DNA from: Welwitschia mirabilis
Taxonomy: Eukaryota > Gnetophyta > Gnetopsida > Welwitschiales
Assembly (NCBI GenBank): GCA_051453625.1
Contig: JBOZIK010000001.1
Span: 122,365,106 to 122,394,136 of the forward strand
DNA length: 29,031 nt
Direction: 5' to 3'
Shown here one piece after another: positions 21,388 to 29,031 of this stretch. The notes beneath the pieces are model-generated. The model saw nothing but the letters and a program-made list of their open reading frames with translations, ran no database searches and was not told where the DNA came from. The translations under genes were made by a program, and so were the position numbers. Within the stretch, counting starts at the first letter, position 1, and each line of letters opens with the position of its first letter.

Positions 21388-22319
21388 AGAAATGCTTATA
21401 ACGTCATTTTAGGCCTAATCACATAATTAACTTTTTCTATGAGGGTTATCATTGAACAATATACAATTAGTTAAAATGATGAGCTAAGAAGGTTTCTAGA
21501 AATAGATATAAGTGATGCATGCTTAGGAATACTTCGAACTCAGAGTTATTAGGAGAAATCATTAAAACCCTCTCGATCCCACCATTTAATTAAGTCTACT
21601 AGCATTTTTAAAGTTCCAGAAAACTTTGATATATGCAGTTAAATAAATGAACTTTTAAATAAATTAAATTCCTTTCATTTCGATTGGTAGTGTCAAAATT
21701 AGGATGTTTAATTTACCACAAAAATTTTTATGAAATTACTGAGTGTTCTTCGATATCGATGTATCAAAATATAGTAAATAAATAAGTAAATTTGATATGA
21801 TAACATTGGCAAGTGTTGGAAGCAAAATTGGCTATATTTAACATCATATTTAGAGTGTGTTCTTAGGTTATTTTTATAGTTTTTCTGCTTATATGGACTA
21901 ATTTTAATGATGAAGAAAAAATATAAATAATTAATAATAATTGAAATTAAAGTGGAGTACTTACAAAGGATTTGAGAAAGACATGTTACAAAGACATCAT
22001 GTAAAGAAGATGTTACATCAATAAAACATTTCAAAAGACACCAAGAAGATGTTACATTAAGAAGACCTTCCACATAATTAAGAAGATGTTATGTGAAGAA
22101 AATGTTACACTAAGGAACTTATGACTTTCCCACTAACATTAGTAGGTATATTTTTATTGACTAAAGAATATGAAGAAATATGAGAGTGATCCAGTAAACA
22201 TAACTAGTGTCGTAGACTTCGCTGATCGACGCCATTGACATTTTAAAGAAAAATAGCAAAAGTCTCATATTCTTGCACTTATTTGAAAAATTAATCACTT
22301 TGCACTATAGGCTTAGTTA
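21388..22319. other. Upstream part of LTR family B copy 2 or spacer
   Basis: No gene is supported. Four degenerate copies of an AGAAGATGTTACAT-like unit lie at about 21990-22110, and the junction with the preceding gag remnant is not visible. The 121-codon minus-strand open frame at 21708-22073 is AT-rich, shows no family motif and overlaps these repeats, so I do not call it a gene. Confidence 0.4.
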
Positions 22320-23200
22320 GAAGACAAGAATCCATGAGAATAGTAAAGATCAATGGTCATGGAAGATGAAAAATTAATATTCTCCAGACATGTGGAAGAC
22401 AAGAATCCATGAGAAGATAAAAGATCAACGATCATCCACCTAGTTATCTAAAAGATAAAAAGGCATGTATAAGATATGAGGAATACAAAACAAACTCTAT
22501 CATTTATATAATCATTGATATGATAGCCTTGATCTATTATGATGCTTCGGTAATCTAGATAATCATCCCAAATACTATAAATACCTCCTTTAGATTTCCC
22601 ATTTACTCATCTTGATTGCATCAATTTTTCTTGTGACATTTGGAGAGTGGTTGGGAAAGAGATTCATCCTAGCTATCGAGAAAGGCTTTTCTTGGTATCG
22701 GGTTATGCCTCCTTCATTGAGAAGATGTTACTTTATAACCATTACAAAGAAGAACTTTCCTTGGTGTTGGGTTGTGTTTCCTTCATTAAGAAGCTATTAC
22801 TTTATAACTAGATGTGAAACATTTCAATTAATAAAATATTGGTTGATTTGTTCTTTTCAAATTATTTATCTTATCTTTCTTATGATCTATGTTTATTACA
22901 TTATGTGATGGGTACTTGTAATTTATATAAACCATAAGTATCAACTTAAGTAATAACAATTTGGTTAACCCAGTTAGAATCTACATTTAGGATTGCATCC
23001 ATTTTTGGCATTGCATTCATCCTGCATTTTGAATTTCATCTCTTGCATTGCATTTCTTAATTCTGAAAGTTAGATTATGAAATCAAATCATTTGCAGTGA
23101 TCTTGTAATTTAAAATTACAAGTTAACTCCTATATACTAATGTGTTTTATGTGAATATTATTTAACATTTACAAGCACAAGATATTAAAGGTTCGGTAGA
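22320..23200 (+). repeat. LTR-like region, family B, copy 2, with internal tandem duplications
   Basis: It shares the ordered landmarks described for 1-730: TATAAATA at 22576-22583 with the CCTCCTTT tract, the CTTGGTxTxGGGTT...CCTTCATT segment, the TTGCATT cluster (22985-23060) and ACTAATGTGTT with AACATTTACAA near 23135-23172. Two diverged tandem duplications sit inside. One is AAGACAAGAATCCATGAGAA at about 22322 and 22391. The other has unit TTTCCTTGGTGTTGGGTT...CATTAAGAAG at about 22676-22747 and 22748-22815. The 98-codon frame at 22612-22908 crosses this repeat and is probably not a gene. LTR ends were not located. Confidence 0.5.
22576..22583 (+). promoter_or_regulatory. TATA box of LTR family B, copy 2
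   Basis: TATAAATA with a CCTCCTTT tract directly after it, matching the arrangement at 179-186. Confidence 0.4.
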
Positions 23201-24398
23201 AGAAATACAAGATTCATCAACGATTCACACTCCAACAAATTAACTCCATTGCTAGAGAGGAGTTCAAGGAAGCTAGAAGGTTCAAATCTCATTACAGAAG
23301 TAACTAATCTTCTTTTAAGTTATTTACCTCCGTAGTGTGTATATCTAGTTTTTCTTTTTCTTAGGTTAGTTTGCATGTTTACTTTCTTAGTCTAAGATTG
23401 TTTTTTCAATTTCTATTACTTTTTCTTTACTTTTACTTTTTCTTTTTTATTGTCATTTTTTCTTTTCATAGTTTAGCTTAAATTTGTTTTCTAGTTTTTG
23501 TTACTCATTCCTTAGACCCTGCAACTTGAATCATCTTGTGCTACTCTAAAAGCAACCTTTTTCTTTTTCTTATTGTCTCTACTCAATTAAATAGGCACTA
23601 CTACCTTCCTAACTGGCACTGCTAGTGTTCTACTCAACCTATGTTGTTGTTTCCCTTTAAACTACCTATGACATCCCTAAATCATTTTTTATTATAGGTC
23701 TCTTTGAAAACATTAAAAAACCTTGAAAACCTGAACATTTGTTTTTTCATCTTTTTTTTTAGTTTTTAATTTCTAAAATTTTTTCTTTCCTATGTTAATG
23801 TTGGTTTTTGCTTTCTGAGTTTTGTTTGAATTTTAATTAGTCTTCTTCATGTTACTTTTACTTTGATTTTTTTTGAAATTTTTTTAAGTTATTATTAGTA
23901 TGTAAACTTGAATACAATTATTGTAGATCTACTCTTTTACACTTAGCTTAATCCTCAGAATTACCATTTATCTTATACTTTTAGTTGGTTGGGAAAATTG
24001 ATTTTCACCTTGTTCTTATCTTACTTATCACCCTAATTAATTCTTCTTGTTCCATCCTTTTCATCTATTTCTATGGATAGTGACAAAAGGTATTATCTAA
24101 AAAGAGGAGAAACTTGAAGTCTATATATAATGATAAAAAACAATTTCAAGAAATATTTGTAGAAAGAGTGTGAATAATTAAAGAAAAATGATGTTGAAAC
24201 TAGGAATTGGGCTACTTTCTCCTTTCAACCTTCCTCTTTTTTCCCTCTTCTTTTTAGCCCTGATGTAGGAACAAAAATGAAGATTTTCCTTTCAAAGAAA
24301 TAAGTTAAATGTTATCTAAACCAAGCATTAAAGAAAATAGAACTGTAAGGCAAATGTTAAAAAACATAAAGAAATTACAACATGAAGAGTAACCCAGC
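23201..24398. other. T-rich leader and unresolved gag-proximal sequence
   Basis: The plus strand is strongly T-rich from 23340 to about 23480 and again at 23740-23890, like the leader of the family C element. From about 24080 it turns purine-rich and leads into a gag remnant. No primer binding site was recognised, so the link to LTR family B copy 2 is inferred from order and orientation only. Confidence 0.4.
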
Positions 24399-24617
24399 TC
24401 TAGAAATCTAGTTCAAGATCTCACTAATACTTTAGAATATTACAGCAAGTTCTTGGTTGATGCAAAGACATTAAATTAACAACCTCAACCATCAACACCT
24501 TTTTCTCCTTGTGAATTTTGTGAAGACAACACTCATTACACTAAAGATTGTCCTGTTTTATCAATATATAAGGAGAGGGTCCATGAAGATACCTTCAAAA
24601 GTAATAAACAATTTTAG
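24399..24617 (+). pseudogene. Retrotransposon gag zinc-knuckle fragment
   Basis: In one plus-strand frame with an internal stop, a segment NLVQDLTNTLEYY precedes a Pro-rich spacer. Then comes a clear CCHC knuckle, CEFCEDNTHYTKDC (24510-24551), with the CX2CX4HX4C spacing of retroviral-type nucleocapsids, followed by PVLSIYKE. The knuckle binds element RNA during packaging. The sequence resembles Gypsy gag C-termini (family C-x-x-C-G-G-x-H-x-x-x-x-C). The frame ends at a stop at 24615. It may belong to the family B element or be the displaced end of the family C gag at 21026-21296. Confidence 0.75.
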
Positions 24618-24640
24618 CAATGAAATATAAGATCAAAATT

Positions 24641-24794
24641 ATCTTTTAGACCCTCTTTTAATAATAGNNNNNNNNNNNNNNNNNNNNNNNNNNNNNNNNN
24701 NNNNNNNNNNNNNNNNNNNNNNNNNNNNNNNNNNNNNNNNNNNNNNNNNNNNNNNNNNNNNNNNNNNATCTTTTAGACCCTGTTTTAATAATAG
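24641..24794 (+). repeat. 100-N gap flanked by matching 27-bp ends
   Basis: The 27 bases before the gap (24641-24667, ATCTTTTAGACCC...) recur directly after it (24768-24794) with a single mismatch. The N run is 24668-24767. This looks like two overlapping contig ends that were not merged, so the gap may not exist in the genome. Confidence 0.8.
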
Positions 24795-25189
24795 ATATAG
24801 GTGTATTAAATTCAATCTAATAATTATTAGTCCAATAGCTTTCAATCTAATAATTTTCATTCTAATTTTCAATTTCATTACTCTTATAAGAATGATTCTC
24901 TTAGAGATTCAATTGAGTAATTGATGAAAATACAAAAAAATACCAAAAATAATATGAAAAATCTTAAGACTTATTTTAACAAACCATATTACAAAATCAC
25001 CTATCTCAAGTTTCTCTTATAAGTCAACATTCTCAAAGCTATCCTACTCTTTTTACTACTTCCCATCTTGAGAAGGATGAGAAGAACTGAGGCATAAGTA
25101 GCAATTATTTTTACTTTAAAATAGAAAATAAGATATAGGATCAATTTCCAACATTCCACTCATTAGGAGATGGCTAAAATGAGGACATT
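24795..25189. other. Spacer between gag knuckle and acidic remnant
   Basis: AT-rich, with TTTCAATCTAATAATT-type short repeats near 24808-24875. Likely former gag-pol coding sequence, but no motif is preserved. Confidence 0.4.
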
Positions 25190-25620
25190 GATGGTTTAAA
25201 TCAATTATTAAACAATAAGGATGAGGATGACTATTTATTAGATGGTGATATACTACACTATATCCCCATCCACTTATTGTTAGAAAATCAAAATGAGATA
25301 GATAAATAAATTCATGGAAAATATAAAAAAATTTTAAACTATGGTGAAGATAATGATCACATTTCTCTTTATGACCTTTTTATGAATCTCATAATTTGGA
25401 GAATGATGACATGCAACAACATGATGAAGACAAGGAAGATAATAAATAAGATGATAAGCACATTCATTTTTATGATCTCTTTGATGAATCCAATAACTTA
25501 GGAAATGAGAATAATACACAATAAGAAAAGGAATATATAGTTAAAGATAATGTTGAAGAAAGTGAAGAAAGAATTCAACAAAGTAATGATGAATGATCCA
25601 TGAAGATTCAACAATTTGAT
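25190..25620 (+). pseudogene. Acidic coding remnant with an internal protein repeat
   Basis: Several plus-strand frames with stops encode an Asp/Glu/Asn-rich polypeptide. A repeated unit is visible. At about 25349-25416 it reads DNDHISLYDLF, then after a small frame change ESHNLENDDMQQ. At about 25450-25521 it reads DDKHIHFYDLFDESNNLGNE. Such acidic repeats are not part of known protease, reverse-transcriptase or integrase domains. The segment sits between a gag knuckle and an integrase end in the same orientation, so it is probably an internal region of a non-autonomous Gypsy element. I do not recognise it otherwise. Confidence 0.5.
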
Positions 25621-25786
25621 GATAGTCTTATTCTTCTGATACAATAAATCAACCTCAAAAGTCTACCCAAATTTCTCCATCCCTTTCAATTGGACTTTCA
25701 TGTAGTACTCAAAGTAACATCCTTTCCTATTCTATTAAGACTACTTTACTTTATGTATTTAATGAAAACCTTTTCAAAAGTATAAT

Positions 25787-25975
25787 TTGGGATATCTTGG
25801 AATTTTAAATTGGCAAAAACCTTACCTTCTTGATGAAAATTCATGTCGTAAGTTGGATGTTAGAAAGCTTTTAAGTCTTACTAAACATTCTAAGAAGCCG
25901 TTAAAAATTTCTTGGATCCATTTTTTGAGTAGTGCCTTGAATGAATTATGTAATCATGATTCTGATTTATGTTGA
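25787..25975 (+). CDS. Short open frame, possible piece of retroelement polyprotein
   Basis: A 62-codon frame (MGYLGILNWQKPYLLDEN...) with balanced, protein-like residue use lies in the same orientation as the flanking gag and integrase remnants. The open frame continues a little upstream of the Met. I do not recognise a family. It may be a surviving part of the same non-autonomous element, or chance. Confidence 0.25.
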   Translation: MGYLGILNWQKPYLLDENSCRKLDVRKLLSLTKHSKKPLKISWIHFLSSALNELCNHDSDLC

Positions 25976-26130
25976 TTTAATAACATATTATTTTTTAATG
26001 AAATTTATCACTTCTTTATCTCTTATTTAGCTTGTGTACATTGTGTTATTAGGGTGTTATCCTTTTATTTTCTTTACCTCGAATTGATTTTACTCAAAAA
26101 TTATTGTATATCTTTTATGTTCTATCAATT
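25976..26130. other. AT-rich spacer
   Basis: Nothing identified. Confidence 0.5.
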
Positions 26131-26440
26131 GTTTTCCATTTGATTTGGTTCTTATTTTTCCGAAAAAAGTATAATACATAGGACCATAGCTTTAGACAAA
26201 TAAATTGATTGTTTTTTTTTACAAGAAGTTTTGGATNNNNNNNNNNNNNNNNNNNNNNNNNNNNNNNNNNNNNNNNNNNNNNNNNNNNNNNNNNNNNNNN
26301 NNNNNNNNNNNNNNNNNNNNNNNNNNNNNNNNNNNNGTTTTTCATTTGATTTGGTTCTTATTTTTCCGAAAAAGTATAATACATAGGACGATAGCTTTAG
26401 ACAAATAAATTGATTGTTTTTTTTACAATAAGTTTTGGAT
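26131..26440 (+). repeat. 100-N gap flanked by about 105-bp near-identical copies
   Basis: The sequence at 26131-26236, just before the gap, recurs at 26337-26440 just after it, with about five differences, mostly in homopolymers. The N run is 26237-26336. Unmerged contig overlap, or two haplotypes joined in series, is the simplest reading. A genuine local duplication is possible. Confidence 0.8.
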
Positions 26441-26587
26441 AGGATTTAAGATCTGAATAATACTTCTTTTCCTAATACTTTAAGCTTGCTTTGCTATTTC
26501 CTTCTTATTTTATATTGGTATGTTTCTATCCTTGGCTTTTAATTTTTATTTGTCATTTCTTAAAACTTTCAACTTGGTCAATTGGTT

Positions 26588-26764
26588 CTACTATATAATA
26601 TGCAAGTGCATCTTTTGCATAACAAGTTGACCTCTAAATGGTTAGGTTATTACCTTGTAGAAAAATTTCATTTTAATGGCTCTGTTAATATTTCTGATTT
26701 ACAAACCCAAGATATCTAAAAAGCTAATGAATAAAGGATTAAAATTTATAACTCACTTGATGAT
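26588..26764 (+). pseudogene. Gypsy integrase C-terminal (GPY/F-type) fragment
   Basis: One plus-strand frame reads LLYNMQVHLLHNKLTSKWLG, then YYLVEKFHFNGSVNISDLQT, and after a stop KANE, stop, RIKIYN. This follows the plant Tat/Athila integrase end, where the family has LLYNSRLxLFPGKLxSRWxGPF, then V...GxVxLxD and VNGxRLKxY. The GP of GPF is GY here, and two stops fall in the VNGQR region. The domain helps integrase contact DNA or chromatin. Upstream integrase catalytic and reverse-transcriptase motifs were not found in the 2 kb back to the gag knuckle. Confidence 0.8.
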
Positions 26765-27199
26765 TATAGTTATTCCTTGAACCTAGTAGGAGTGATTAAG
26801 TTGAAATATCCTCTTGAAGAAAAAGAGGAGGATCTTCCCTTTTCCATTTTCTAAATCCTTTCTTAGCTTCATATCTTGGTTTAAGTTATGATGCTTCTTG
26901 ATTATCTTTAAATTTGATTCATATTCAAATTTCATATGTCTTATCATGATTAAGTAATCTCTTACTTTGGGCATTGTAGTGAAAAAGATTGAATTTAATC
27001 AATCTTTAGATGTTTCTATGTCTAACCAATCTCTTTGATTAATTTGTTTTGGAATCAATTATGTTAATTAAATGCTTATTGATAATCATGTATTTTATTA
27101 TTTCACTCCAATAATTAACTAATGCTTTTAAAATACAATTCTATTAAAAAAATTTAAAGAGGAAATAAAATAAAACATTAACCATCCTTAAAAAGATAA
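26765..27199. other. Post-pol sequence
   Basis: A purine-rich run (GAAGAAAAAGAGGAGGATC, about 26815-26833) lies just after the integrase remnant, otherwise AT-rich. The 63-codon minus-strand frame here has no recognisable motif. Confidence 0.4.
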
Positions 27200-27610
27200 T
27201 GTAAGCACACCACGGCAAATTTTTCTAAGAGGGGCCTTTGGCAGTGTGATATGGTAGCTGTGGAAAATCCACTAAAGCGTCAGTTGATTACAATCTAGCT
27301 GTATTTATAGATCCTTATTATTTTGGAACTAGTTTCACTCCCCTCATCATGAAGAATGGTATTTGTCAAAATCCCACTTAATTTCCATTATCCTAAGGCA
27401 AAAAATCCTTGGGACTCTTGTGTATTGATCATTGGATGATGTTGTAGCTATTAAGTTATAATTTTACCAAGTTAATGTCAAACTAACATTTTCTAGTATA
27501 GTAAAATATGTTTCATTTCTTGTAGGTTAGAAGTAAATAAACATTTCTCACTAAGCTACGCTTAAACCTAGCAAGCAATAGATCCTCTAATGGATCAACT
27601 AGGTTCCTAA

Positions 27611-27968
27611 GGGGTTGACCAGACCTATAAAAAAATTATCATACCTTTTTATTAAGGGGTCCACTGGATATCTGAGGTGTCAATCAGACCTATATAATAA
27701 ATTATCAAATCTTTCATTAAGGGGTCAATGAAACTTTTGAGGGGTTAACCAAACCTGAACTAAAAATGTTGCATCTTCTTTCATAAGGAATTAACAAGAT
27801 AAAAATGTGGTCGATTGGATCTAGATATATGCACTCGACCGGATCTTAGATGGGGTCGACTAGGCTAAAAGATGTGAAGAACCTAGGTCGACCAGAAGAA
27901 GATGGAGCTCACTAACTTTAATGACAACACTCAATGGGTCGACTGGATGTTTTGAGGGGTTAACTGGT
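27611..27968 (+). repeat. Cluster of about eleven GGGGTCGACCxGA-like motifs
   Basis: Copies start at about 27611 (GGGGTTGACCAGA), 27656 (GGGGTCCACTGGA), 27676 (GGTGTCAATCAGA), 27721 (GGGGTCAATGAAA), 27741 (GGGGTTAACCAAA), 27809 (GGTCGATTGGA), 27832 (ACTCGACCGGA), 27852 (GGGGTCGACTAGG), 27885 (AGGTCGACCAGA), 27935 (GGGTCGACTGGA) and 27955 (GGGGTTAACTGG). The core GTCGAC is palindromic. Spacing is irregular, 20-70 bases. Most differences are CpG-type transitions. Confidence 0.85.
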
Positions 27969-28071
27969 TATGACAGAAATGGAATTTCTTAGTCTATTTT
28001 CTAGCTATTGCCTTTCTATTTTTATCCATTGGAATATCAGATTTACTTGTAAAACCGTAAACTTTACCTTC

Positions 28072-28079
28072 TATATAAA
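28072..28079 (+). promoter_or_regulatory. TATA box of LTR family D
   Basis: TATATAAA in the context CTTCTATATAAACTTT, about 100 bases downstream of the GTCGAC cluster. Confidence 0.4.
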
Positions 28080-28590
28080 CTTTAGCCATTGAAATCATAG
28101 GCGACCTTTTTTTGGTAGACTAAAAATCAAAAAAGCATCCTTTCATTATCAGTTTTTTGGTCAATCAGATTACATTGTATGTACTTGAATTTATGACATC
28201 ATTTTTAAATAATGTAGTACTAACTTTGTTGTACTTTAGATTTGGTGAATCCTATGCATCGTGGCACACTATTAACAGCAAAAAGAATTTGAAAAGTCTG
28301 ATTGTAAAGATTACAAGTAAAACTAAGAAACCTAAAAAGTAAGTAACAAGGATTTGGATCAGCCTTGGATAGAAGTTGATTGCCGAGAGGGGAGTAGAAG
28401 ATTTGTTGAATCACTATAAATTGTGTGTCTATCAATCTCCATTGGTATTTTTTAGTTTCAGTTATTTTTATTTTTAAATCATTTTGTTATTTCATTTGTA
28501 CAAATATTTTTCTATTATTTTTGTGAAGATAACTTTTTGATTTATTTTTTAATCCTATTTACCCTCACCTCTAGGGTTATAGATCCAACA

Positions 28591-29031
28591 ATAGCAAGGT
28601 ATCATGGTCACTAGAAATTAAAAATGGATTGAATTATAGTTCAAACAAAAATTGATACTTTTGAAACAATCTTTGGATATTAGTCCTTTCACTACCTTAT
28701 ACAATGAATCACGCATATTTGCATCAATTAGTCCTATGATTTTTTCTAAGGAATTGTGCTAGGCTAAAAATTATAGCAAACTAGTTAATCTTCTCCTTGT
28801 TCCATGTTTTTCATTTTTAGTTTTAATTTTCTTAGTTACAAATCATTTGTTTTAAAGCCATTTGCTTACTTTCTCATAAAACAATGGTGAGAACTTTATC
28901 ATTTTCTAATCTTCTTGTTAGAAATTCTCAAGTCTTAATACACAATGAATTCTTGACCATCTGTTTCATTTCCATTTTTTTCATTTTCTAAGGGTGTTTT
29001 TTTGTTTTTGCTTTTCTTTCTTATTTTTTAT
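28591..29031 (+). other. Leader-like sequence after LTR family D
   Basis: It starts GCAAGGTATCATGGTC, then a weak frame from the ATG at 28603 with early stops. It turns T-rich towards the window end, like other retroelement leaders here. No gene is supported. Confidence 0.35.

Larger units (their letters stand above)
27200..28590 (+). repeat. Probable LTR, family D
   Basis: Proposed ends are TGTAAGCACACC (27200) and ...AGATCCAACA (28590). Inside are a cluster of GGGGTCGACC-like motifs (27611-27968) and TATATAAA at 28072-28079, followed by about 500 bases of R-U5-like sequence. The bases after the end, ATAGCAAGGTATCATGG, look like the stretch that follows a TTGGTATCAGAG primer binding site in plant elements, with the site itself missing. 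No second copy is in the window, so the boundaries are tentative. Confidence 0.45.

Noticed and set aside
21708-22073. 121-codon minus-strand open frame
   Set aside because: AT-rich composition, no family motif, and it overlaps short repeats of an LTR-like region.
28157-28435. Overlapping 61- and 71-codon frames on opposite strands
   Set aside because: They lie in the R-U5-like part of a probable LTR and show no protein family features.
1-29031. Prokaryotic systems such as CRISPR arrays, operons or defence islands
   Set aside because: No coding density, ribosome-site pattern or regular spacer array. The content is plant retroelement sequence.

Overview
The window looks like a repeat-dominated stretch of a large seed-plant nuclear genome. 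The base composition is AT-rich, there are no dense open reading frames, and almost every recognisable coding trace is a decayed plant-type retroelement: a LINE, a tRNA-Met-primed LTR family with a Copia-like PBS and PPT, and Ty3/Gypsy elements of Tat/Athila type. The only long host-gene trace I can name is the C-terminal part of a plant CYP72-clan cytochrome P450. The old, heavily mutated LTRs (roughly 9-14% different by eye) and long decayed spacers would suit a gymnosperm-like genome, but that is a weak inference. I see no intact protein-coding gene, tRNA, rRNA or CRISPR array. Five runs of N (10, 100, 673, 100 and 100 bases) mark assembly gaps.

Layout. 1-730 is the remnant of an LTR (family B) with a TATA box; a related copy lies at about 22.4-23.2 kb. 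731-5260 is decayed AT-rich sequence. A minus-strand LINE is split in two. Its reverse-transcriptase N-terminal part is at 5265-5810. Its linker and endonuclease parts are at 13468-13576 and 14400-14795, with a 673-N gap between them. The material between the halves, 5811-13467, is bounded by two LTRs of one family (LTR1 5811-6162, LTR3 13081-13467) and contains a third copy, LTR2 (9582-9931). LTR1 and LTR2 are each followed by a tRNA-iMet-type primer binding site and a shared leader. LTR3 is preceded by a polypurine tract. Downstream of the first leader is a P450 fragment; downstream of the second is a GC-richer fragment of another protein-coding gene with stops and frame breaks. Both gene fragments are antisense to the element. 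The best reading is a non-autonomous LTR retroelement lineage that picked up pieces of host genes and landed in an older LINE.

The right half (about 18.4-29 kb) is a second graveyard. A Gypsy LTR end with TATA box, a strongly deaminated primer binding site (19599) and a gag core (21026-21296) are followed by LTR family B. Then come a gag zinc knuckle (24510-24551), a repeated acidic coding remnant with no recognisable reverse transcriptase, and an integrase C-terminal segment (26588-26764). The last block (about 27200-28590) is a probable LTR carrying at least eleven degenerate copies of a GGGGTCGACC-like motif. 14.8-18.4 kb holds nothing I can identify.

Functionally, nothing here looks active. 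The biologically interesting part is the two-gene capture inside the LTR nest, where any LTR-driven transcript would run antisense to the P450 and the unidentified gene.
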